Positions 44,513-54,226 are shown, numbered from the stretch's first letter. The stretch: 64,000 nucleotides of DNA from Candidatus Gastranaerophilales bacterium (GCA_944326605.1 CALVEM010000003.1:116442-180441), one strand, 5' to 3'. Translations and numbers: made by a program. The notes: generated from the letters alone by a model not told the origin.

Positions 44513-44983
44513 ATGGAACATAAAACAAATGTAATGCGTGAGCTTGATAAGCTCAAAATTCAATATAAATATTACTGCTATGCCAATACAGATGCAATAA
44601 GCGGGACAGATGTTGCAAGAGTTTTAAATCAAAATCCTGAACAAGTATTCAAAACACTTGTAACAGTCGGAAAAACCGGAAAACATTACGTTTTTATGCT
44701 ACCCGTTGCAAGAGAACTTGATTTGAAAAAAGCCGCAAAATCTGTAGGTGAAAAAGCTGTTGAAATGATAAAATCAAAAGAGCTTTTACCGCTCACTGGC
44801 TATATTCATGGCGGCTGTTCGCCAATCGGGATGAAAAAATTTTTTACAACAGTAATTGACAAAAGTTCAGAGCAATTTGACACAATAATTTTCAGTGCAG
44901 GCAAAATAGGATATCAGGTTGAAATTAGCCTTACCGATTTAAAAAAAGTAATTTCTTATTCTATTGCTGACATTACTGCATAA
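44513..44983 (+). CDS. ybaK: Cys-tRNA(Pro)/Cys-tRNA deacylase
   Basis: 156 residues, YbaK/EbsC fold. Diagnostic segments: VFKTLVTVGKTGKHYVFMLPV with the invariant Lys46, KAAKSVGEKAVEMI, and GGCSPIGMKK. It hydrolyses Cys-tRNA(Pro) misacylated by prolyl-tRNA synthetase. It is 3 bases downstream of the flavoprotein gene. Confidence 0.94.
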   Translation: MEHKTNVMRELDKLKIQYKYYCYANTDAISGTDVARVLNQNPEQVFKTLVTVGKTGKHYVFMLPVARELDLKKAAKSVGEKAVEMIKSKELLPLTGYIHGGCSPIGMKKFFTTVIDKSSEQFDTIIFSAGKIGYQVEISLTDLKKVISYSIADITA

Positions 44984-45014
44984 TTTATAACTATTTGACA
45001 GAAACTACATAACA

Positions 45015-45049
45015 TTGCATTACTGAAAAATTTCCTGTATAATTCAGGA
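45015..45049 (+). promoter_or_regulatory. Predicted leaderless promoter of the MlaE-like operon
   Basis: TTGCAT (45015-45020), 17-base spacer, TATAAT (45038-45043), 6 bases, ATG at 45050. CAGGA lies only 1 base from the ATG, too close to act as a Shine-Dalgarno. Confidence 0.65.
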
Positions 45050-45859
45050 ATGAGCAGTTTACAAAAATACTATAAACAATCTGCTACTTATAAAATTTTT
45101 TCGGGGATGCTAAGGGAATTTGCGGATTTTCTTGATACCCTTGGGAAAATTACACTTAACGGAATTGATGTTGTAAAATTTATTCTAAAAGGACAGATTG
45201 AAAAAAATGAAGTGACGGAACAGTGCTACAGATTTGGAATAACATCGCTTCCGATTACTCTTTCAATTGTCGGAATGACATCAATTATTGTAGCATCGCA
45301 AGTTGCACTGGAAATGGTAAAACAGGGCGGCGGGAATTTTGTCGGACTATTGATGACAATTCTTATTGTAAGAGAAGTCGGGGTTATTATGTCCGGTTTT
45401 GCAATAATTTCAATGATAGGATCATCAGTTGCTTCGGAAATCGCAACAATGAGAGTAACGGAACAAATTGATGCCATTGAAGTTTTAAAAGTAAATCCTA
45501 TAAGATATTTGTTTGTTCCCAGAGTTATTGCAGGAATGCTTATGATGCCTCCTGTTGTAATCATTGCATCGGCTGTAGGCGTTATAGCAGGCGCTGTAAC
45601 GGCAAACTTAACATCAGGTCTTGGCTATAGAGCATTTTTTGATTCGGCGTGGCTGGGGATTTATATGAAAGATCTTGGCGTATGCTTATTAAAAGCAGTA
45701 TGTTTCGGCGGGACAATCGCACTTATCAGCTGTTCCACAGGTTATTACGCACAAGGCGGAGCAAAAGGTGTCGGCGAAGCAACAAACAAAGCTGTTGTAT
45801 GGTCATTTGTAGCTATTGTAATCTGGGATATGTTCTTTGCTATAGCATTTTTCTTTTAA
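45050..45859 (+). CDS. mlaE: MlaE-family ABC transporter permease
   Basis: 269 residues with about five membrane helices after an amphipathic N-terminus. Family hallmarks: GITSLPITLSIVGMTSIIVA, REVGVIMSGF, and EIATMRVTEQIDAIEVLKVNP. With the ATPase downstream it forms the core of a lipid transporter between inner and outer membranes. The substrate-binding MlaD (MCE) partner is not in this window. Confidence 0.92.
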   Translation: MSSLQKYYKQSATYKIFSGMLREFADFLDTLGKITLNGIDVVKFILKGQIEKNEVTEQCYRFGITSLPITLSIVGMTSIIVASQVALEMVKQGGGNFVGLLMTILIVREVGVIMSGFAIISMIGSSVASEIATMRVTEQIDAIEVLKVNPIRYLFVPRVIAGMLMMPPVVIIASAVGVIAGAVTANLTSGLGYRAFFDSAWLGIYMKDLGVCLLKAVCFGGTIALISCSTGYYAQGGAKGVGEATNKAVVWSFVAIVIWDMFFAIAFFF

Positions 45860-45877
45860 AGAGGTACAATAAATTAT

Positions 45878-46603
45878 ATGAGTATCGAAGTTAAAAATTT
45901 AATAAAAACATTCGGAGAAAAAACAGTTATTAATGACGTTTCATTTAAAGTTGAGAATGGCGAAACACTTGCAATTGTTGGTTTTTCCGGTTCAGGGAAA
46001 AGTACAATATTAAAACTTATCTGTGGACTTATTACTCCTGACAGCGGAGAAATTATAACGTCTAAAGGAGATATTGCAATGGTGTTTCAATATTCTGCCC
46101 TGTTTGATTCTCTCAATGTTGCCGATAATATTGCTTTTGCTCTCAGAGAAAGAAGAGATTTAAGAAATAAATACACTGAAAAAGAAATAAGAAACATTGT
46201 TGCTGAAAAACTTGAACTTGTAGGCTTAAAAGGTATTGAAAATAAATTTCCGTCGGAACTCTCAGGCGGCATGCAAAAACGCGTCAGCTTTGCCCGTGCA
46301 ATCGTAACCGAACCGAATTCAATACTTTACGATGAACCGACATCAGGGCTTGATCCGATATCTTCAACACTTATTGAAGACTATATAGTCAGATTGAAAG
46401 AAGAAACTAATGCAGCGTCTATTGTTGTTACACACCAGATGTCAACAATTACAAGAACAGCGAACCGTGTTATAATGCTTTACGACGGCAAGATTGTTTA
46501 TGAAGGAACCCCAGATGATATGCTTAAACAAAACAATGCTTACACAAAACAATTCGTAACAGCATCACTTGAAGGTCCTATGCAAATGATGTCAGAGAAT
46601 TAA
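45878..46603 (+). CDS. mlaF: MlaF-family ABC transporter ATP-binding protein
   Basis: 241 residues. Walker A GFSGSGKST, Q-loop VFQYSALFDSLNV, signature LSGGMQKRVSFARAI, Walker B ILYDEPTSGLDP and the switch His in VVTHQMS. The ALFDSLNV Q-loop and GGMQKRV signature are typical of MlaF/Ttg2A lipid transporters. It is 18 bases downstream of the permease, with AGAGGT. Confidence 0.94.
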   Translation: MSIEVKNLIKTFGEKTVINDVSFKVENGETLAIVGFSGSGKSTILKLICGLITPDSGEIITSKGDIAMVFQYSALFDSLNVADNIAFALRERRDLRNKYTEKEIRNIVAEKLELVGLKGIENKFPSELSGGMQKRVSFARAIVTEPNSILYDEPTSGLDPISSTLIEDYIVRLKEETNAASIVVTHQMSTITRTANRVIMLYDGKIVYEGTPDDMLKQNNAYTKQFVTASLEGPMQMMSEN

Positions 46604-46613
46604 GAAAGAGGCT

Positions 46614-47870
46614 ATGAAAATGAATTTAGAAAAACTATTTAATAAGGAAGTAATGTCACTTGATACATATATAATGTTCCGTTTAAAAGAAATTACGACA
46701 AAACTTACACCGGAACTCAAAGCAAAAAACAGAGCGCCGATTTCACTCTCAATGGGGGCACCCACTGCAAATCCTCCGAAAGTTTTGATTGACAGACTGA
46801 AAGAAATACTTGATGAAGACGGCATTCATACATATTCCACTCCAAAAGGCGAGTTATATTTCAGAAAAGCTATAGCACAAAGAATGCAGAAACGTTTCGG
46901 AGTGGAACTTGATCCTGAAACAGAAATATTTTCACTGGTCGGCTCTAAAGAGGGTATTGCAAATCTTGTAAGATTTATCACAACTCCAAAAGAAAATGAA
47001 CTCGACAAAGATGTAATAATGGTTCCCGATCCTTGTTATGCCTCTTATCTTCAATTTATTCAGTGTTCCGGCGCAAAAGCCTATTCAATGCCTCTGACAG
47101 CTGAAAATGATTTTAAACCTGATCCTGAAGCTATATATAATCAAATTATAAAAGACGGATATAAGGCAGAAAATATCAAAGCGATATTTATAAATTATCC
47201 GAATAATCCTATGGGTGTAAGTACTACAAAAGAATACATAAAAACAATAATCGATTTTTGTAAAAAACATGATATTTTACTTGTCTCTGATGCTGCGTAT
47301 TGCGATTTATATTTTGCAGAGGACGAAAAACCATTCAGCATATTTGAAATTGATGGTGCAAAAGATGTAGGTATTGAGTTTTACAGTTTTTCAAAGCCTT
47401 ATGCAGTAACAGGCTGGCGTTTAGGCTGGGTTTGCGGCAACAGTGAAGTTGTCCAGCGTTTTGGCAAAGGCAAATCAACCATTGATAACGGAATATTCAA
47501 AGCTCTTCAAAAAGCCTGCGGAGAAATTTTAAATTCAGAAGAAGGCGACAAATATATTGAAGAAGGAAACAAAGGTTATAAAAGAAAACAGGCTATAATG
47601 GTAAAAGGGTTCAGAGAACTTGGCTGGCCTATAGATGAAAAATCCGTTCCACACACAACTTTTTACCTCTGGCTTCCGATACCGAAAAGATACAAATCAG
47701 CTTTTGATTTTTGTGAAGATGTACTAAAAACATCAGGAGTAGTTCTTGTTCCCGGTAATGCATTCGGAGTGCACGGCGAGGGATTTTTCAGACTGTCATT
47801 TGTATGTTCGGATGAACAACTGCAAGAAGTTATAGATCGCTTCAAAGCTGACGGATTTACTTTTAATTAA
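46614..47870 (+). CDS. Class I/II pyridoxal-phosphate aminotransferase
   Basis: 418 residues. Conserved: SMGAPTANPP substrate region, HTYSTPKGELYFRKAI, NYPNNPMGV, SDAAYCDLYF, and the PLP-Lys motif SFSKPYAVTGWRLGW. Overall it resembles aspartate / LL-diaminopimelate-type aminotransferases (clade undetermined). It transfers amino groups in amino-acid metabolism. AAAGAGG precedes the ATG; 10 bases after mlaF. Confidence 0.9.
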   Translation: MKMNLEKLFNKEVMSLDTYIMFRLKEITTKLTPELKAKNRAPISLSMGAPTANPPKVLIDRLKEILDEDGIHTYSTPKGELYFRKAIAQRMQKRFGVELDPETEIFSLVGSKEGIANLVRFITTPKENELDKDVIMVPDPCYASYLQFIQCSGAKAYSMPLTAENDFKPDPEAIYNQIIKDGYKAENIKAIFINYPNNPMGVSTTKEYIKTIIDFCKKHDILLVSDAAYCDLYFAEDEKPFSIFEIDGAKDVGIEFYSFSKPYAVTGWRLGWVCGNSEVVQRFGKGKSTIDNGIFKALQKACGEILNSEEGDKYIEEGNKGYKRKQAIMVKGFRELGWPIDEKSVPHTTFYLWLPIPKRYKSAFDFCEDVLKTSGVVLVPGNAFGVHGEGFFRLSFVCSDEQLQEVIDRFKADGFTFN

Positions 47871-47883
47871 CACAAACTAAACT

Positions 47884-48336
47884 ATGGACAGAAAAATTGT
47901 AACAACAAACAGAAAAGCTTTTCACGACTATAATATTTTAGAAAAATATGTAGCCGGAATTGTGCTGACAGGGACAGAAATTAAATCAATACGTAAAAAT
48001 GCAATTAATTTGAAAGACAGCTTCTGCAAAATTGAAGATAATGAAATTTTTCTCTACAATTGCCATATTTCACCCTATGAACAGGGCAACAGATTTAACC
48101 ACAATGCAGAACGCGTTAGAAAACTGCTTTTGACCAAAAAAGAAATTTTAAAAATGCAGACAAAAGTAAAGCAGGATAATTATACAATCGTACCGCTGGA
48201 AGTATTTTTATCACACGGATTTGCAAAAGTTGAAATCGGGCTTGCAAAAGGGAAAAAAGTTCACGATAAACGCGAAGATATTGCAAGAAAAGATCAAAAA
48301 CGCGAAATGGATAGAGCATCCAAAATCAGGTATTAA
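47884..48336 (+). CDS. smpB: SsrA-binding protein
   Basis: 150 residues. N-terminal NRKAFHDYNILEKYVAGIVLTGTEIKSIR and the C-terminal basic tail starting GKKVHDKREDIARKDQKRE are canonical. It binds tmRNA and delivers it to stalled ribosomes for trans-translation. No Shine-Dalgarno is visible before the ATG; it lies 13 bases after the aminotransferase. The tmRNA gene itself is not in this window. Confidence 0.96.
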   Translation: MDRKIVTTNRKAFHDYNILEKYVAGIVLTGTEIKSIRKNAINLKDSFCKIEDNEIFLYNCHISPYEQGNRFNHNAERVRKLLLTKKEILKMQTKVKQDNYTIVPLEVFLSHGFAKVEIGLAKGKKVHDKREDIARKDQKREMDRASKIRY

Positions 48337-48352
48337 ATTAGGAGAAAAAAGT

Positions 48353-49327
48353 ATGAAGGTCGTAATTTTAGGCAAAGGTGAAATGCTGTCAAACCTGATA
48401 GAAGGCTCTATTAAGGCAGAATGTAAAATTGCCGGAGTATTCAGATACGAAAGAACTGCAATGCCTTCTGTTTTACTGGCAATAAGGGATTTTTTCATAA
48501 GTTCTCCTGATGTAACGTTGATTAAGCAAAATAAGCTTCACGAAATAAAATGTAATTCCGCAAATTCTGAAGAATTTAAAAAAGAAATTTTAAAGCTAAA
48601 TGCTGACATAATTCTTGTCGGCACCTGGCATGAAAAATTAAAAAAAGAAATAATAGATTTACCTGTTATTGCCTCTGTTAACGTTCATCCATCATTTTTA
48701 CCGAAATACCGCGGGCCTAATCCATATTTGCAGACAATTCTTCACGGTGAAAAAAAATCAGGCATAACATTTCATCTAATAAATGAAGAATTCGACAAAG
48801 GTTCAATACTTGCTCAGGAAGAAATTGAGATTTTCCCGGGCGACACAGGCAAAGAACTAAAAGAAAGAACTGTATACCGTGCAAGAGAAATGTGCACGGC
48901 AATTCTAAACAAGTTAAACGAAGGATTGATTATCCCCGTAAATCAAAACGAAAAAGAGGCTACATATTACCCTAACGTCAAAGTTGATGACATGATGCTT
49001 GATTTTAATAAAGAAACAGCAGAACAAATACATGCAAGAATACGCGCATTTCACCCGTGGCTGCCATGCTATGTTACTTATAAAAATAAATACTTTATAC
49101 CAAATCCTTATAAACTCCGAATTTTGGATGAAGAACATACTGAAAAAATTCTCAAGAAAAATAAAATTCCTCACCCTAAAATCGGAGATATAATAAATAC
49201 AAATTATAAATCACGTTCAATCACTTTAATGTGTAAGGATTGGAAATCTCTAAAAATGAGCGGGGTATATCTTTTCGGATTTTTCAATAAACCGTTTACT
49301 ATGATGTTTATAAAAAATATACTCTAG
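48353..49327 (+). CDS. Formyltransferase, Fmt-like
   Basis: 324 residues. The core carries NVHPSFLPKYRGPNP (Asn and His of the formyl-transfer triad) and GITFHLINEEFDKGSIL (the Asp), followed by an Fmt C-terminal-like domain (ARIRAFHPWLPCYVTYKN). It is either methionyl-tRNA formyltransferase or a paralogue that formylates another amine. The N-terminal tenth is more divergent than in standard Fmt. The ATG at 48353 (TTAGGAG upstream) is clear. It converges with hydG, overlapping by 4 bases. Confidence 0.85.
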   Translation: MKVVILGKGEMLSNLIEGSIKAECKIAGVFRYERTAMPSVLLAIRDFFISSPDVTLIKQNKLHEIKCNSANSEEFKKEILKLNADIILVGTWHEKLKKEIIDLPVIASVNVHPSFLPKYRGPNPYLQTILHGEKKSGITFHLINEEFDKGSILAQEEIEIFPGDTGKELKERTVYRAREMCTAILNKLNEGLIIPVNQNEKEATYYPNVKVDDMMLDFNKETAEQIHARIRAFHPWLPCYVTYKNKYFIPNPYKLRILDEEHTEKILKKNKIPHPKIGDIINTNYKSRSITLMCKDWKSLKMSGVYLFGFFNKPFTMMFIKNIL

Positions 49328-50745
49328 AAATTATAATCTCTTCCGCCGGCTTTGATTTTTTCAAGATCTTCTGCAACTTTTGATTTTACGCATTCGGGAC
49401 ATTCAAGAATTTTTACTTCTTTTTCTATTAAAGCTTCTCCTACACGCTTTGTATCTTCTGATGCATAATCTTCTAAATATTCTTTCAAAGTTAAAATAGC
49501 ATTCGGGTGGCAGAAGTTATGAATTTGTTTTTCTTTGCATATTTCCATAAATCTGTCGCCTGTTCTGCCGTTTCTGTAGCAGGCAGTACAGAAGCTCGGG
49601 AGATATCCCAATTCCATAAGCCATTTGATAACTTCATCCAGCGGACGCCTGTCGGAAACATCAAACTGTGCTGAATCATCTTTCTCGGGCATAGGGTTGA
49701 AATATCCGCCGACACTTGTTTTTGAGCCGCCTGAAATTTGAGAAATTCCAAGTTCCAATACACGTTTTCTGCATTCGGCAGTTTCTCTGGTAGAAACAAT
49801 CATGCCTGTATATGGCACTGCAATTCTAATGCAGGCGACAATTTTTGCAAACGTATCATCATCAATACCATTATCAAAACTTGCAGGATCAATATCATCA
49901 GCTCTTCTGATTCTCGGGACACTGATTGTATGCGGTCCTACTCCGAAAACAGCCTCTAAATGCTCTGCATGCATTAAAAGCCCTGCAAATTCATACCTGT
50001 AAGACTCAAGTCCAAAAAGAACACCTAAACCTACATCGTCAATACCGCCCTGCATGGCTCTGTCCATAGCTTCCGTATGATATTTGTAATTATGTTTTGG
50101 CCCTGTCGGGTGAAGTGTTTCGTAACTTTCTTTGTTATAAGTTTCCTGAAACAGAATATAAGTTCCGATGCCTGCTTCGTGGAGTTTTCTGTAATTTTCG
50201 ACGGTAGTAGCTGCAATATTAACATTTACACGCCTTATTGAGCCGTTTTTGTGTTTTATCCCGTAAATTGTCTTTATGGATTCCAGAATATATTCCAGAG
50301 GGTTATTAACAGGATCTTCTCCCGCTTCTATAGCAAGTCGTTTATGTCCCATATCCTGAAGCGCAATTACTTCATTTTTAATCTCTTCCTGCGCTAGCTT
50401 TCTGCGCGGAATATGTTTATTTTTCGCATGATAAGGGCAGTATACACATCCGTTCACGCAATAATTTGATAAATAAAGAGGAGCAAAAAGCACAATTCTG
50501 TTTCCGTAATAATCCTGCTTAATCTTTTTTGCAAGCGAAAAAATTTCTTCATTTTTTTCTTTAATATCACAGGCCAGAAGAACTGATGCTTCCCTGTGAG
50601 TTAAGCCTTTTCCAAGCTTTGCTTTTTCTAATATTTTATCAATAAGCTCAATGTTATTTTTATTTTCATCAGCGTATTTCAAAGTATCAAGAATTTCTTG
50701 ATGCGAAATAAATTCATCAGCATTGTGTGATTTTGGATTATACAT
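49324..50745 (-). CDS. hydG: [FeFe]-hydrogenase maturase HydG
   Basis: 473 residues, radical SAM. The SAM-cluster motif is Cys96-x3-Cys100-x2-Cys103 (CVNGCVYC). The C-terminal extension has CTACYRNGRTGDRFM and a downstream FCHPN, the auxiliary cluster that separates HydG from ThiH. It cleaves tyrosine to make the CO and cyanide ligands of the H-cluster. This implies that a [FeFe]-hydrogenase, HydE and HydF exist elsewhere in the genome. GGGAGGGG precedes the ATG. Confidence 0.95.
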   Translation of the reverse strand: MYNPKSHNADEFISHQEILDTLKYADENKNNIELIDKILEKAKLGKGLTHREASVLLACDIKEKNEEIFSLAKKIKQDYYGNRIVLFAPLYLSNYCVNGCVYCPYHAKNKHIPRRKLAQEEIKNEVIALQDMGHKRLAIEAGEDPVNNPLEYILESIKTIYGIKHKNGSIRRVNVNIAATTVENYRKLHEAGIGTYILFQETYNKESYETLHPTGPKHNYKYHTEAMDRAMQGGIDDVGLGVLFGLESYRYEFAGLLMHAEHLEAVFGVGPHTISVPRIRRADDIDPASFDNGIDDDTFAKIVACIRIAVPYTGMIVSTRETAECRKRVLELGISQISGGSKTSVGGYFNPMPEKDDSAQFDVSDRRPLDEVIKWLMELGYLPSFCTACYRNGRTGDRFMEICKEKQIHNFCHPNAILTLKEYLEDYASEDTKRVGEALIEKEVKILECPECVKSKVAEDLEKIKAGGRDYNF

Positions 50746-50804
50746 AATTCCCCTCCCTATGCAAAACCATGATACTGCCGTAAAAAATAAAAGTAAAGGA
50801 ATAT

Positions 50805-51854
50805 TTATCTTACAACAAAACCACCGCCAATCAGGTGTTTGTCATCAAGGTCGTACAAAACACCAGACTGACCATTTGTAATTGAATTTACAGGCTCGTA
50901 AAATTCGATATCTGCAAAATCATTAAAAAGCCGCACATGAGCTTTTTTGTGCTGCATGTTATAACGAATTTTTACCCACGCATCAAATTCATATTTTTCT
51001 AACGGGTAAGTTAAATTCAAGTCGGTAATTCTGCAGTTTTTTTTGTAATTATCTTCTTCACGCCCGACATAGACAACATTTTTTTTAACATCAATATCAA
51101 TAACATAAAGAGGATACGGAGCAGCAATTCCTATACCTTTTCTCTGACCAATTGTATACTGATAACAGCCTTGATGTTCTCCCCATTTTTTACCGGTGAG
51201 AATATCAACAAAATCGCCGTTCTTACAACCGAACTTATCTATTAAATATTTTTTTGCAGTAACCGGTTTTTGAATAAAGCAAATATCCTGACTTTCTTTG
51301 GAGTCCTTAGGCGGTAAATCATACTCATAAGCAATTTGCTTTACTTCTTCCTTATCATAGTGATAAAGCGGAAAAATTGTCTTAGATAACTGTTTTTGAG
51401 ATAAACGGTAAAGAAAGTATAATTGATCTTTATGTTCATCTTTTGCCGGGTAAAGCTTATAAACACCGTCAACACATCTTATATCTGCATAATGTCCGGT
51501 TGCAAAAACATCAGCATTTAAATTGTTTATTGCATAATCAAACAGAAAGCCCCATTTTATAAACTGATTACACATAATACAGGGGTTTGGCGTCCTGCCG
51601 TATTTATAAGAGTTTTCAAAATACTTAATAACTCTTTCTTTAAATAATTCTGTTACATCGCATATATGATGTTCTATTTCGAGTTTATCAGCAACTCTTT
51701 TTGCGTTATCAATTACATTTTGCGCAGAAGCTGAATTTATCATCTTTCCTGTACAACCGATAACCTTATATCCCTGTTGTTTCAATAAAAGTGCTGCTAC
51801 AGAGCTGTCAACTCCTCCGCTCAATGCAACAACCGCTTTTTGACGTGTATCCAT
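50805..51854 (-). CDS. mnmA: tRNA-specific 2-thiouridylase
   Basis: 349 residues. PP-loop SGGVDSS (12-18), catalytic cysteines in PNPCIMCN and SQDICFIQ, and the C-terminal beta-barrel (GLTYPLEK-type region, VRLFNDFADIEF). It thiolates U34 of Lys, Glu and Gln tRNAs. The ATG at 51854 gives the standard start; a longer form from 51893 adds an unrelated 13 residues and is rejected. TATAAT sits 6 bases before this ATG. Confidence 0.96.
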   Translation of the reverse strand: MDTRQKAVVALSGGVDSSVAALLLKQQGYKVIGCTGKMINSASAQNVIDNAKRVADKLEIEHHICDVTELFKERVIKYFENSYKYGRTPNPCIMCNQFIKWGFLFDYAINNLNADVFATGHYADIRCVDGVYKLYPAKDEHKDQLYFLYRLSQKQLSKTIFPLYHYDKEEVKQIAYEYDLPPKDSKESQDICFIQKPVTAKKYLIDKFGCKNGDFVDILTGKKWGEHQGCYQYTIGQRKGIGIAAPYPLYVIDIDVKKNVVYVGREEDNYKKNCRITDLNLTYPLEKYEFDAWVKIRYNMQHKKAHVRLFNDFADIEFYEPVNSITNGQSGVLYDLDDKHLIGGGFVVR

Positions 51855-51889
51855 AATTTTATTATAGTACAAATAATTTTTAAAATCAG
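51855..51889 (-). promoter_or_regulatory. Predicted leaderless promoter of mnmA
   Basis: Minus strand: CTGATT (51884-51889, weak), 17-base spacer, TATAAT (51861-51866), 6 bases, ATG at 51854. No Shine-Dalgarno. Confidence 0.5.
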
Positions 51890-51899
51890 CCATTCTGAA

Positions 51900-52200
51900 G
51901 CGGGACTTATATAGCAGTTTACACCAATTATGGATAACACGTCATGCTGAACTAGTTTGACAAAGCGAACCAAAATTTTTGTCATCCTGAATTTATTTCA
52001 GGATCTAAAAAAAATTTTGAGTGAGCCTGTCCTTACGAAGTGCAGCATCTCACAGCAATTAGAGCAGCTACATTTGGACATTTTACGTTAAGATCCCGAA
52101 ACAAGTTCGGGATGACACTTTGATGTGATGCTATAAAGCTGTTATACAAATTTCTTATTTCGCAGGTTGAGCGGCACGCTCATTTTTATAGTAAAATAAA
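51900..52200. repeat. Intergenic repeat region between mnmA and glmU
   Basis: This 363-base gap has no gene. It holds two inverted copies of a 26-bp palindrome: 51981-52006 (gtcatcctgaa, ttcaggatct) and 52091-52116 (agatcccgaa, ttcgggatgac), 22 of 26 bases alike once inverted. A related fragment (gtcatgctgaac at 51942) and its separated partner (cagcatctcac at about 52044) suggest one palindrome interrupted by others. It resembles the short palindromic dispersed elements found in many bacterial genomes. Confidence 0.7.
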
Positions 52201-52217
52201 AAACAAAGGAGAGAAGT

Positions 52218-53495
52218 ATGAATAACGAAATTAAATCAGTAATTCTTGCAGCCGGTAAAGGCACCAGAATGAAATCAAATACATCAAAAGTTTTGCACAA
52301 AATCTTTGAAAAACCGATTTTGGGGTATGTTCTTGACAATTCAAAAAATATTGTAAGCGAAAGTTTTGTAATTGTCGGACATCACGCCGAAGAGGTTACT
52401 GAATTTGTCGAAAAAAATTACACCAATGCAAAAACAATTCTGCAATCACCGCAATTAGGGACAGGCCATGCTGTTTCAATGGCTTGTCCGTATCTTGAAA
52501 ACTTTGAGGGACAGGTAATTATACTTAACGGAGATTTGCCGTTAATGACAGAAGAAAGTATCAGAAAATTTATTGAATATCACAATTCTAAAAATTCCGA
52601 CCTTACAATAATGAGTACTATACTTGAGGATCCGGCAAATTACGGCAGAATTATCAGGGAAAAAGACGATTCCTTAAAATGTATTGTAGAAGCCAAAGAT
52701 GCAACACCTGAAGAAATCTCCGTTAAAGAAATTAATGTCGGAGTTTACCTGCTTAACTGGAGTAAAATTAAACCTGCATTCTCGCAATTAACAACAAACA
52801 ATGCGCAGGGAGAATATTACCTGACGGATATTATCGGCTGGGGCAAGAAAAATAACCTCAATGTCCACGCCTATATACTTGAAAACAGCGATGAAAGCTA
52901 CGGAATAAATTCACGCAAAGACCTTGCTTATGCAACAAAAGTTATGAATGAAAGAAAACTGAACTCATTGATGGATAACGGGGTTACAATTGTAGATCCT
53001 ACATCGACCTGGATTTCCGAAGATACAGAAATCGGAGCAGATACAATAATTTACCCGTCAACTTATATTGAAGGCAAAAACAAAATCGGCAAAAATTGTA
53101 AAATAGGACCCTGCGCACATTTACGCGGGGATGTTGAAATTGATGACAACTGCAAAATCGGTAACTTTGTGGAAGTAAAAAAAGCAAAAATCGGCCATAA
53201 CACAAACGCCGGACACTTAAGCTACATCGGAGACAGCGAGCTTGGTTCTCACATAAATATCGGAGCAGGTACAATTACCGCCAACTATGACCCGATTTCA
53301 AAAACGAAAAGTAAAACGATACTAAAAGATAACGTAAAAATCGGTTCAAATACAGTTCTTGTTGCCCCTGTTGAAATTGGCGAAGGAACAAATATCGGAG
53401 CAGGAAGCGTAATCACAAAAAATATAGGCGCGTGGGCACTCGGCTTAACCCGCGCACCTTTAAGAATTATCGAAAATTGGGTTAAGAATAGATAA
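52218..53495 (+). CDS. glmU: Bifunctional GlmU
   Basis: 425 residues, slightly shorter than the usual ~450. The N-terminal uridylyltransferase has LAAGKGTRMKSN, QLGTGHAV and LNGDLPLM. The C-terminal left-handed beta-helix of hexapeptide repeats (from about residue 245) has HLRGDVEI, GAGTITANYDP and ends GWAL-like (GAWALGLTRAPLRI), the acetyl-CoA site. It makes UDP-N-acetylglucosamine for peptidoglycan and lipid A. AAAGGAG precedes the ATG. Confidence 0.96.
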   Translation: MNNEIKSVILAAGKGTRMKSNTSKVLHKIFEKPILGYVLDNSKNIVSESFVIVGHHAEEVTEFVEKNYTNAKTILQSPQLGTGHAVSMACPYLENFEGQVIILNGDLPLMTEESIRKFIEYHNSKNSDLTIMSTILEDPANYGRIIREKDDSLKCIVEAKDATPEEISVKEINVGVYLLNWSKIKPAFSQLTTNNAQGEYYLTDIIGWGKKNNLNVHAYILENSDESYGINSRKDLAYATKVMNERKLNSLMDNGVTIVDPTSTWISEDTEIGADTIIYPSTYIEGKNKIGKNCKIGPCAHLRGDVEIDDNCKIGNFVEVKKAKIGHNTNAGHLSYIGDSELGSHINIGAGTITANYDPISKTKSKTILKDNVKIGSNTVLVAPVEIGEGTNIGAGSVITKNIGAWALGLTRAPLRIIENWVKNR

Positions 53496-53503
53496 GGATA
53501 TTT

Positions 53504-54202
53504 ATGAAAAAAATCGTTTTTTGCATCTTAATTTTTATATTTTTTATGACAAATACAGTTTTGGCTTCTGATTATCGTGCAAGTATATGCGTCTACCGAG
53601 AACAAGTCGATCTAGAGAGTAATTTGTCTGAATATTATGCAGGAATGAAGTATACTATAAAAAACAATGAAAAATTTCCGCTGGAAATAAATGCCTACGC
53701 TGATAATAAACCATCCTATAAAATAAATAAGTTAAAAATATGGCGGAGTGATGAACGTTTTCCGCAGGTTTTAATTAAACCATTTAGAGCAACAGGAAGA
53801 ATTGCTTTTTTTATAGTTTGTCCATGGGGTTATTTTTTGAATGATTATATGACTGCAGATGTAGAAAAGCCTTTAAAATATTCAGGAACACCTTTATTTC
53901 TTCCGGAATTAGGCTACAGAAATTACCTGATGCCTGTAAAAAATACTATTATAGCACCATATTATCTATATAAGGACAAAAAGGATAATGAGGAGATAGA
54001 GAAGGAAAGCAAAATGTTTTATCCGTTTGACAAACCAATTATAATCAACCCTGATGAAACAATTGAATTTATTGCTCTTGAATGGAAAGAACATGGATTA
54101 TGTTTAAGAATAAAAAATACTTTAACAGGTGAATATGAAAATATGTGCTCCAGCAGAAATTCAAATCCTCCGGGACAATGGCACTGTACAGGAAAAAATT
54201 GA
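53504..54202 (+). CDS. Secreted protein of unknown function
   Basis: 232 residues with a signal peptide (1-21, TVLASD). Beta-rich; YAGMKYTIKNNEKFPLEINAYADN resembles an immunoglobulin-like strand pattern. Four cysteines near the ends may form disulfides. A similar secreted protein is encoded on the other side of the MFS gene (55608-56279). Starts 9 bases after glmU with AAGGA. Function unknown. Confidence 0.7.
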   Translation: MKKIVFCILIFIFFMTNTVLASDYRASICVYREQVDLESNLSEYYAGMKYTIKNNEKFPLEINAYADNKPSYKINKLKIWRSDERFPQVLIKPFRATGRIAFFIVCPWGYFLNDYMTADVEKPLKYSGTPLFLPELGYRNYLMPVKNTIIAPYYLYKDKKDNEEIEKESKMFYPFDKPIIINPDETIEFIALEWKEHGLCLRIKNTLTGEYENMCSSRNSNPPGQWHCTGKN

Positions 54203-54226
54203 AAATAAAAATTTGTCTGTTATTTA

